In this document: positions 5,094-10,640 of the stretch, one piece after another
Numbering within the stretch: position 1 is the first letter of the stretch
How the letters are laid out: every line of letters begins with the position of its first letter
Source: Oribacterium sp. UBA3737
GTDB taxonomy: Bacteria; Bacillota_A; Clostridia; Lachnospirales; Lachnospiraceae
Direction of reading: 5' to 3'
Assembly (NCBI GenBank): GCA_002371295.1
Contig: DFGZ01000140.1
Location: forward strand, 1 to 10,640
DNA: 10,640 bases
The notes under the pieces: model-generated
Seen by the model: the letters and a program-made list of their open reading frames with translations, nothing else
Told to the model about the DNA's origin: nothing
The model's database searches: none
Position numbers and translations under genes: made by a program

Positions 5094-7018
5094 TACAGCT
5101 CTATGAAGTTGAATTCGTCCTTTGCTTCCTTCAGTATCCTCTTTTCACGTGTGTGGCAGGTGAAGAGGAGTATCTGACCCTTATGTATATCCATGATGAA
5201 GTGAAGAGCCGAGTTAAGGCGCTTTTCGTCATACATGGCAAATGAATCATCAAATATAAGAGGAAGCCGGTTGGCTTCGACTTCGGAGCGGGCAGCGAGT
5301 TTTCCGTTCTGCATGAGGCGGGAAGCAGCCAGTCGGAGTGCCAGATAAATCTGGTCCATGGTTCCGCTGGAAACGTCCTCGATAGGAACGAGCTTTGTGG
5401 GCGTGTTCATGTAGATCTCGAGATTCTGGTCGATCCACATGGAGTCATAAACGCCGCCGGTGATGCCGGAGATAAGATCACCGGCTTCCTTGTTAAGGTA
5501 GTGGCCGAAACTCTGCTTAATGCTGGTTTCAAGCTCTGTCAGAGTCTCATGCGCCAGATTGATGGCATCGATCTCCTCGGCTATGGCGTCGTTCTCTCCG
5601 ATGGTTCGTTTCAGCATCTCAGCCCTGTTCTTTACATTGACAAGATGCTGAAGCTTTCCTTCCAGCTCGGTCTGCTTTTCATTTTGTTTCTGAAGCTCCA
5701 CATCATATCTGCGCTCATTGTCATTAAGACCCTGTATCTCCAGTGTGAGAGCTTCAAGCCGGGCACGGTTGTTATCCAGCTCGGAATTGACCTTGATAAG
5801 CTCTTCCATATGAGTACGGAAGCTGTTCATGGCATCATCATTAATATCAGAGAAACCAATGTATCTTGTGAGCAGTTCTCCCAGTTCCTTTGAGGATCTT
5901 GCCAGATTCTTTCCGCCGGTGACATTGTTATGAAGTGCCAGTGAACCCAACATGAAGAAGAGTACGAAGAAAAATGTACAGATGGCAACAGGAACAGTTG
6001 CTCCCAGCGTGGAATTATCCACAAGGGATTTTATCATCGGTATCTTTTCCGCAGGCAGATTGAGTGCAGCTGCAAATCCCGGAGAACCTGCGGCAGCAAA
6101 CAGAACATCCGCTATGATGCTAAGCAGTGCAAGTCCCATCAGTACCGAAGGTATGATGATTCTGGAGGGCAGTTCTTTTCTTTCGTTTTCCTCCCTGTAG
6201 GAGTCATAAAGATTCAAGCCACGGTTCAGTGTATCCTGGATTTCGGCATCATTTTTCAGACCTGACTGAAGCAGGGTGGCTTCCTGTGCTGCTACCTTCT
6301 GGAGAAGTTCTTCCTTCTTGGTCTGTCTGTCAACCTGCTCTGTGCGGACCTCCGTGCGGAGATGTTGGTACTTTCGCAGCTGGTTTTCATATTCGGGCTG
6401 CTGGATGTCACGCTCAATGTTTCTGACCTCACCTATGAGCTGTGCGTAGGTCTTTGCTGCATCGGGTACTATCTTTGACTGAAAATGTTCCTTCTGCTTG
6501 TCGAGGATACTAAGAGCGCTGGTACTGTCCAGGGACATGTCTCCGGTTGAATTCAGATTTCTTATGCAGGACTTAAGCTCGTTTATCATGCCCCTGCTGG
6601 TGGCACTTCTGAGCTGTCCGATGGAGACTGTGTTCTCAAAAGCAGTTTCTGATATGCCGTCCAGCATTTCATTGAGCCATGATTCGGGATTGGAAACCTC
6701 TGTATCGTCAGTTTCGTTTCTGATGGAAAGACTGTCCATATTGAAGTCTCTGGATATGAGATAGATCTTTCCAAGGTGCTCTATACGAAGAGTTCCGCTG
6801 TAATCATCCGGATATTCCCATGACTGATATTTCTTTGAGAGTTGCTTTCCGGAACGTCTTCCCAGACCGTAAAGCATGGCCTGAAGGAAGGAATGAAGTG
6901 TGGATTTTCCGGCTTCATTATGTCCGTAAATGATATTCATGCCATCTTTAAGCTTCAAATCGAATTTATGGAACTTTCCGAAGCCCTCGATGTGAATGTC
7001 GATAAAACGCATGGTCAT
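5093..7018 (-). CDS. SbcC/Rad50-like (YhaN-type) ATPase with two central membrane segments
   Basis: This 641-residue protein has the split ATPase layout of SMC/Rad50-like proteins. The N-terminal lobe begins IHIEGFGKF and has Walker A GHNEAGKST (32-40) and a Q-loop in SIGQLR (Gln135). The C-terminal lobe has the ABC signature VSSGTMDQ (549-556), Walker B RLPLIFDDS (584-592) and the switch His in FTCHTRE (His622). Between them are coiled coils (about 180-285 and 395-505) and two hydrophobic segments (about 287-307 and 340-362), with no zinc-hook CxxC visible. This resembles YhaN of Bacillus more than SbcC, but YhaN is usually much longer (over 900 residues), so the arms are short. It probably works with the phosphoesterase upstream, whose stop overlaps this start as ATGA (7015-7018); an alternative ATG lies two codons in. 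All ATP-binding motifs are intact. No simple terminator follows; the 42-base repeats do. Confidence 0.88.
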   Translation of the reverse strand: MTMRFIDIHIEGFGKFHKFDLKLKDGMNIIYGHNEAGKSTLHSFLQAMLYGLGRRSGKQLSKKYQSWEYPDDYSGTLRIEHLGKIYLISRDFNMDSLSIRNETDDTEVSNPESWLNEMLDGISETAFENTVSIGQLRSATSRGMINELKSCIRNLNSTGDMSLDSTSALSILDKQKEHFQSKIVPDAAKTYAQLIGEVRNIERDIQQPEYENQLRKYQHLRTEVRTEQVDRQTKKEELLQKVAAQEATLLQSGLKNDAEIQDTLNRGLNLYDSYREENERKELPSRIIIPSVLMGLALLSIIADVLFAAAGSPGFAAALNLPAEKIPMIKSLVDNSTLGATVPVAICTFFFVLFFMLGSLALHNNVTGGKNLARSSKELGELLTRYIGFSDINDDAMNSFRTHMEELIKVNSELDNNRARLEALTLEIQGLNDNERRYDVELQKQNEKQTELEGKLQHLVNVKNRAEMLKRTIGENDAIAEEIDAINLAHETLTELETSIKQSFGHYLNKEAGDLISGITGGVYDSMWIDQNLEIYMNTPTKLVPIEDVSSGTMDQIYLALRLAASRLMQNGKLAARSEVEANRLPLIFDDSFAMYDEKRLNSALHFIMDIHKGQILLFTCHTREKRILKEAKDEFNFIEL

Positions 7019-8094
7019 CTACCACCCTTCTGAGATTTTAGTAAGGCATTGATACCGTAGTACAAGGCCTTCTTTTCAACATAGCTCATATCATTCGGAT
7101 CCTCCCTGAGGAGCTTTCTGATATAGAATCCGATGATGTCGGATGGATGCTCTTTGTATATAGCGGCAAAATCATACTGTGGCTCTGAGTCATCATGTAT
7201 GCTCACCACTCTGTATTCGTGAGTGATGGATGAGAGATTGAAACGTACATCGGGATTTCTCTTTCCGAAGATGCGGATCATGTAGATATTGTCCGTGCCG
7301 TTTTCTTTGATCTCACTGAGTATACGTCCCACCAGAACATCGCTGGTAGTCTTATCCGTTACCTTGAACTCGAGGGGGATATAGGATACCCTGGCCGTTT
7401 CCATGAAGGTAAGACGCTGTACCTTGTGGGTTATGGGGTTGATGTCTCCGAAATAAAATCCATGAGGCCCGGTCTCACTTGAATCAAGGGGCTCAGGCGA
7501 GCCTGAATAAATGACTCTTCGTTCAATGATCTCTACAGGCTTATGAAGATATCCCAAAGCGACATAATCAAAGGGGAGTTTTGTCAATGTCTCTACATCC
7601 ACAGGCATATGATCCTGGTCACCCCCATGGGCGAGAAGTATATGGATGTGTCCGTCGTTTTCCGGTTCTATCGTATCAATGACGGTTTCCTTAAGCTCTC
7701 TCGTGTGATACGAGAAGCCGTACACCCTGGTGTTTATGTCATCAAAATATACAGATTCGGGACGTTCTCCCAGAATCCATGTGACATTGGCGCTCCAGTT
7801 GAAGCTTAGTAAAGCGGAGTTTGAACTTATACGGTCATTTTCACCGGAGATGATCACTACATGTGTAGACGGGATGGAGCTGAAAAGATAGTTCAGTTCC
7901 AGAAGGTCTTTGTTCATGGGCTGGCGATGGAAAAGATTGCCGGAGATAAAAAGGCAGTCTACGCTGAAATCACGACACTTCTCGATGATCTTACGGAAAG
8001 TTGTCTTGATATCGTTTGCACGGTCTTTGCCCCAGGACTGATCTGAATCCGGCACCATGCCCCAATTGACATCTGATGTGTGAATAAAACGCAT
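7015..8094 (-). CDS. Mre11/SbcD-like (YhaO-type) phosphoesterase with a degenerate metal site
   Basis: The 359-residue protein has the calcineurin-like fold and motif order of Mre11/SbcD/YhaO, and sits directly before its ATPase partner in the usual order. In active Mre11 nucleases two metals are held by Asp-x-His, Gly-Asp, Gly-Asn-His-Asp, a His, and Gly-His-x-His. Here motif I is SDVN (Asp8 kept, His replaced by Asn10), motif II is SGNLFH (Asp replaced by Asn53), motif III is SGEND (Asn-His replaced by Glu85-Asn86), LLAHGG keeps His156, and motif V is GYLH (His replaced by Tyr182, His184 kept). So five of eight expected ligands differ, although the rest of the frame is intact and free of stops. 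It may be a non-catalytic or altered-metal subunit. The C-terminal cap (about 235-359) looks normal. The ATG at 8094 has AGGAG (8101-8105) at 6-base spacing. The gene lies after the asnS terminator, so a promoter in the AT-rich 8106-8170 is expected, but none is clear. Confidence 0.85.
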   Translation of the reverse strand: MRFIHTSDVNWGMVPDSDQSWGKDRANDIKTTFRKIIEKCRDFSVDCLFISGNLFHRQPMNKDLLELNYLFSSIPSTHVVIISGENDRISSNSALLSFNWSANVTWILGERPESVYFDDINTRVYGFSYHTRELKETVIDTIEPENDGHIHILLAHGGDQDHMPVDVETLTKLPFDYVALGYLHKPVEIIERRVIYSGSPEPLDSSETGPHGFYFGDINPITHKVQRLTFMETARVSYIPLEFKVTDKTTSDVLVGRILSEIKENGTDNIYMIRIFGKRNPDVRFNLSSITHEYRVVSIHDDSEPQYDFAAIYKEHPSDIIGFYIRKLLREDPNDMSYVEKKALYYGINALLKSQKGGR

Positions 8095-8174
8095 TTGCTG
8101 CTCCTACAAATAATTAAAATAATATAAGATATATTTTAACTTAATAATAATAAATAAAAAAGTGCCTATCGCAT

Positions 8175-8201
8175 AAAAAAACGGGCAGATAAATCTGCCC
8201 G
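8175..8201 (-). terminator. Intrinsic terminator of asnS
   Basis: CGGGCAGAT (8182-8190) pairs perfectly with ATCTGCCCG (8193-8201). On the minus strand the hairpin is followed by a run of seven T (8175-8181). It starts 8 bases after the asnS stop codon and is a textbook rho-independent terminator. Confidence 0.92.
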
Positions 8202-8209
8202 ATGAATCA

Positions 8210-9598
8210 TTAAATATCACAATTTCCAACTGTTCTTGGGAATGGAAGTACGTCACGGATGTTCTGAACACCTGTCAGGTACATAACAGCTCTTTCGAAA
8301 CCGAGACCGAATCCGCCATGGCGTGTTGTACCGTACTTACGAAGATCAAGATAGAACTTGTACTGTTCCATATCCATGCCCATCTCTTCCATACGTGCAA
8401 CAAGCTTGTCGTAATCCTCCTCACGCTGTGAACCGCCCATGATCTCTCCGATACCCGGAACGAGGCAGTCAACTGCGGCAACAGTCTTTCCGTCAGGATT
8501 CTGCTTCATGTAGAACGCCTTGATATCCTTAGGATAGTCGGTTACGAAAACCGGCTTCTGGAAATGCTTCTCTGTAAGATAACGCTCATGCTCTGTCTGA
8601 AGATCCACGCCCCATGATACCTTATATTCGAACTCATCATTGTGCTCTTCAAGGAGCTTGATGGCATCGGTGTATGTGATACGTGCGAAATCCGAGTTCA
8701 TAACATGAGTGAGACGCTCGATGAGATTCTTATCCATGAACTGATTGAAGAAAGCCATCTCCTCGGGAGCGTTTTCAAGAACATACTTGATGATGAACTT
8801 GATCATGTCTTCCTCGCAGGCGATTACGTCATCAAGATCCGCAAAGGCCATCTCAGGCTCGATCATCCAGAACTCAGCGGCATGACGCTGAGTGTTTGAA
8901 TTCTCTGCACGGAATGTAGGTCCGAAGGTATAGATGTTTCTGAAGGCCTGTGCAAATGTCTCGCCGTTAAGCTGTCCAGAAACGGTAAGGGATGTCTTCT
9001 TATTGAAGAAGTCCTGTGAATAGTCTACCTGTCCGTCGATTACAGGAGCTTCGTTGATGGGAAGAGTCGTTACCTGGAACATCTCACCTGCACCCTCTGC
9101 ATCAGATGAAGTGATGAGTGGTGTATGAACATATACGAAGCCTCTCTCCTGGAAGAATACGTGAATAGCGTAGGCTATAAGTGAACGTACACGGAACACT
9201 GCCTGGAAGGTGTTGGTTCTTGGACGGAGATGTGTCATGGTACGAAGGTACTCAAGCGTGTGTCTCTTTTTCTGCAGAGGATAGTCAGGAGTTGTAGCAC
9301 CTTCTACTGTGACCTCTGTTGCCTGAAGCTCAAACGGCTGCTTGGCATCCGGAGTAGCAACGATCTTTCCTTTTACTACTGCGGCGGCTCCTACACCGAG
9401 CTTTGCGATCTCTGCGAAATTATCCATGTCATCATGGTAAACCACCTGGAGCGGTGTAAAGAATGTACCGTCTGAAATGACAAGGAAACCAAACTGCTTG
9501 GAATCACGATTGGATCTTACCCAGCCGCCAACGGTCACTTCCTTATCATAGAAGGCCTCTTTATTTTTGAAAATTTCTCTTAAAGCAGTAACTTCCAT
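8210..9598 (-). CDS. asnS: Asparaginyl-tRNA synthetase
   Basis: At 462 residues this is the normal length for bacterial AsnRS, a class IIb synthetase that charges tRNA(Asn) with asparagine using ATP. The N-terminal OB-fold anticodon-binding domain spans about 15-100 ([19 protein letters not shown]). The catalytic core follows: motif 1 around 137-160 ([19 protein letters not shown] ending VHTP), motif 2 [13 protein letters not shown] (224-236), and motif 3 [13 protein letters not shown] (429-441). The segment [14 protein letters not shown] (242-255) and the ending [11 protein letters not shown] favour AsnRS over AspRS. The ATG at 9598 is preceded on the minus strand by AGGGGA (9604-9609) at 5-base spacing. 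It is a single-gene unit with its own promoter and terminator. No T-box sequence is present in the leader of about 53 bases, so tRNA-sensing control of that kind is absent. Confidence 0.97.
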   Translation of the reverse strand: MEVTALREIFKNKEAFYDKEVTVGGWVRSNRDSKQFGFLVISDGTFFTPLQVVYHDDMDNFAEIAKLGVGAAAVVKGKIVATPDAKQPFELQATEVTVEGATTPDYPLQKKRHTLEYLRTMTHLRPRTNTFQAVFRVRSLIAYAIHVFFQERGFVYVHTPLITSSDAEGAGEMFQVTTLPINEAPVIDGQVDYSQDFFNKKTSLTVSGQLNGETFAQAFRNIYTFGPTFRAENSNTQRHAAEFWMIEPEMAFADLDDVIACEEDMIKFIIKYVLENAPEEMAFFNQFMDKNLIERLTHVMNSDFARITYTDAIKLLEEHNDEFEYKVSWGVDLQTEHERYLTEKHFQKPVFVTDYPKDIKAFYMKQNPDGKTVAAVDCLVPGIGEIMGGSQREEDYDKLVARMEEMGMDMEQYKFYLDLRKYGTTRHGGFGLGFERAVMYLTGVQNIRDVLPFPRTVGNCDI

Positions 9599-9657
9599 AA
9601 TTTTCCCCTGTTCTAATAAATATAAAGTATCGGGATCCGAATCTCGATTGATTTAAG

Positions 9658-9686
9658 ATTATACTTTAAAGATATCGTGTTTTCAA
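9658..9686 (-). promoter_or_regulatory. Strong sigma-A promoter of asnS
   Basis: Read on the minus strand, TTGAAA (9681-9686) and a perfect TATAAT (9658-9663) are separated by exactly 17 bases. Transcription should begin near 9651, giving a leader of about 53 bases. Confidence 0.75.
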
Positions 9687-9830
9687 TGTTTCTTGCTAGA
9701 TGTCATTGTGAATTGTATGCAATTTCTTAAATTTTAGGGGGAGATTATATTTTTTTTATAATTTTTATCGTTTTTTGACAAATCTGGCCTGCGGATTGTT
9801 TTACTTGTGGTTAATTTTACCATTTTTGAG

Positions 9831-9859
9831 TTAACAGAGAGGAAATACGGTGCTATAAT
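9831..9859 (+). promoter_or_regulatory. Strong sigma-A promoter of glgC
   Basis: TTAACA (9831-9836) and a perfect TATAAT (9854-9859) have 17-base spacing. Transcription should start near 9866, about 44 bases before the GTG start of glgC. Confidence 0.75.
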
Positions 9860-9909
9860 ATAGTGAGCTTGATAATTTTTACACATTTTTACAACTATGA
9901 GGTGATGAC

Positions 9910-10640
9910 GTGATTAAAAAAGAAATGATCGCCATGCTGCTAGCTGGCGGCCAGGGCTCACGCCTTGGTGTACTAACAAAGAATGTCGCAAAGCCTGCAG
10001 TTTCTTTCGGTGGAAAGTATTCCATTATCGACTTCCCACTGTCTAACTGCATTAATTCCAGTGTAGATACTGTCGGAGTATTGACACAGTATAAGCCATT
10101 ACGTCTGAATGCCCATATCGGAATCGGTATTCCATGGGATCTTGATCGTAACAGGGGCGGTGTGACCATCCTTCAGCCGTATGAGTCACAGACCGGCGCG
10201 GATTGGTTCTCCGGTACAGCCAATGCGATTTATCAGAATATTGAGTACATCGATAATTATCATCCTGATTACGTTTTGATTCTTTCGGGCGATCATATCT
10301 ACAAGATGGATTATGAGGTCATGCTAGAGTATCACAAGGCTATGAATGCGGATTGTACCATTGCATCCATGCCGGTTCCTATGGAAGAGGCAAGCCGTTT
10401 CGGAATTACTGTTACAGATGAGCAGAACCGTATTATCGACTTCCAGGAGAAGCCAAAGGAGCCAAAGTCAAATCTCGCATCAATGGGTATCTACATTTTC
10501 TCATGGCCTGTACTTCGCGAGGCACTCATCACAAACAAGGATGTTCCGGGAGAAGATTTCGGTAAACATATCATTCCTTATCTGTTCCAGGGCGGTAAGC
10601 GTATTTTCGCTTATGAGTTCAACGGCTACTGGAAGGATGT
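9910..10640 (+). CDS. glgC: Glucose-1-phosphate adenylyltransferase (N-terminal part)
   Basis: The frame runs off the right edge; about 243 of an expected 380-425 residues are present. GlgC makes ADP-glucose from ATP and glucose-1-phosphate, the first committed step of bacterial glycogen synthesis. The nucleotidyltransferase signature [17 protein letters not shown] (about 9-25) is followed by [42 protein letters not shown] with the metal-binding Asp, [18 protein letters not shown] and, at the edge, GYWKDV. These are GlgC rather than GlgD features. The start is GTG at 9910, with GAGGTG at 9899-9904 and 5-base spacing. Nearby ATG/GTG codons at 9897, 9903 and 9905 lead straight to stops, and the later ATG at 9925 has no ribosome binding site. 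It is divergent from asnS. A glgD or other glycogen gene may follow beyond the window, but this cannot be seen. Confidence 0.96.
   Translation, partial: MIKKEMIAMLLAGGQGSRLGVLTKNVAKPAVSFGGKYSIIDFPLSNCINSSVDTVGVLTQYKPLRLNAHIGIGIPWDLDRNRGGVTILQPYESQTGADWFSGTANAIYQNIEYIDNYHPDYVLILSGDHIYKMDYEVMLEYHKAMNADCTIASMPVPMEEASRFGITVTDEQNRIIDFQEKPKEPKSNLASMGIYIFSWPVLREALITNKDVPGEDFGKHIIPYLFQGGKRIFAYEFNGYWKD

Larger units (their letters stand above)
9599..9909. other. Divergent intergenic region between asnS and glgC
   Basis: This 311-base AT-rich region holds the asnS promoter (9658-9686) and the glgC promoter (9831-9859), described separately. At the start of the asnS transcript an inverted repeat, ATCGGGAT (9629-9636) with ATCTCGAT (9641-9648), could form an imperfect 5' hairpin. 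Between the promoters are a small interrupted palindrome AATTG-TATG-CAATT (9711-9724) and long T-tracts (about 9750-9776). No coding frame or known riboswitch is visible. Confidence 0.6.

Noticed and set aside
4946..5245. Plus-strand open frame of 99 codons through the repeats and into the ATPase gene
   Set aside because: The first half is repeat sequence, the second half is antisense to the strongly supported ATPase gene, and no ribosome binding site precedes it.
9775..9803. Perfect TTGACA -35 box upstream of glgC
   Set aside because: At 17-base spacing the -10 would be GTTTTA, a poor match. The TTAACA/TATAAT pair at 9831-9859 is far better.
9879..10169. Minus-strand open frame opposite the start of glgC
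   Set aside because: It is antisense to conserved GlgC motifs and has no start signals.

Overview
The window looks like chromosomal DNA of a low-to-moderate GC Firmicute, most probably a clostridium of the Lachnospiraceae type. This is inferred from the strong AGGAGG-like ribosome binding sites, the sigma-A style promoters, the clostridial flavour of the MurG, AsnS and GlgC proteins, and a small protein (2700-2966) of a kind I associate with that family. No rRNA, tRNA, insertion sequence, phage gene or CRISPR array is visible.

Layout, left to right. Positions 1-546 hold the 3' end of murG (peptidoglycan lipid II synthesis), followed on the same strand by mtnN (MTA/SAH nucleosidase). A strong bidirectional hairpin terminator (1356-1387) separates mtnN from a convergent gene for an unrecognised membrane protein with two coiled-coil arms (1398-2507, minus). 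A divergent AT-rich spacer then leads to a small conserved-looking cytosolic protein (2700-2966, plus), whose stop lies 2 bases from the stop of convergent dtd (2969-3424, minus). Divergent from dtd is a cation diffusion facilitator gene (3596-4723, plus) with an Asn-Asp/Asp-Asp metal site suggesting manganese export. It ends in a clear terminator.

Between that terminator and the next gene lies an array of seven full and one partial 42-base tandem repeats (4780-5093). The next two genes form a translationally coupled minus-strand pair: an Mre11/SbcD/YhaO-type phosphoesterase (7015-8094) followed, with an ATGA overlap, by a short SbcC/Rad50/YhaN-type ATPase with two central membrane segments (5093-7018). 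The ATPase keeps all its nucleotide-binding motifs. The phosphoesterase has lost most of the canonical metal-binding residues. The repeat array would be the 3' untranslated region of this operon, so the two unusual features are physically linked.

Positions 8175-9598 carry asnS (asparaginyl-tRNA synthetase) with its own terminator and a very good promoter. A 311-base divergent intergenic region separates it from glgC (ADP-glucose pyrophosphorylase, glycogen synthesis), which runs off the right edge.

Most genes are housekeeping. The points worth a second look are the apparently catalytically degenerate nuclease subunit beside an intact ATPase, the 42-base repeat array behind them, the manganese-type CDF with an extra C-terminal domain, and the two unassigned proteins.
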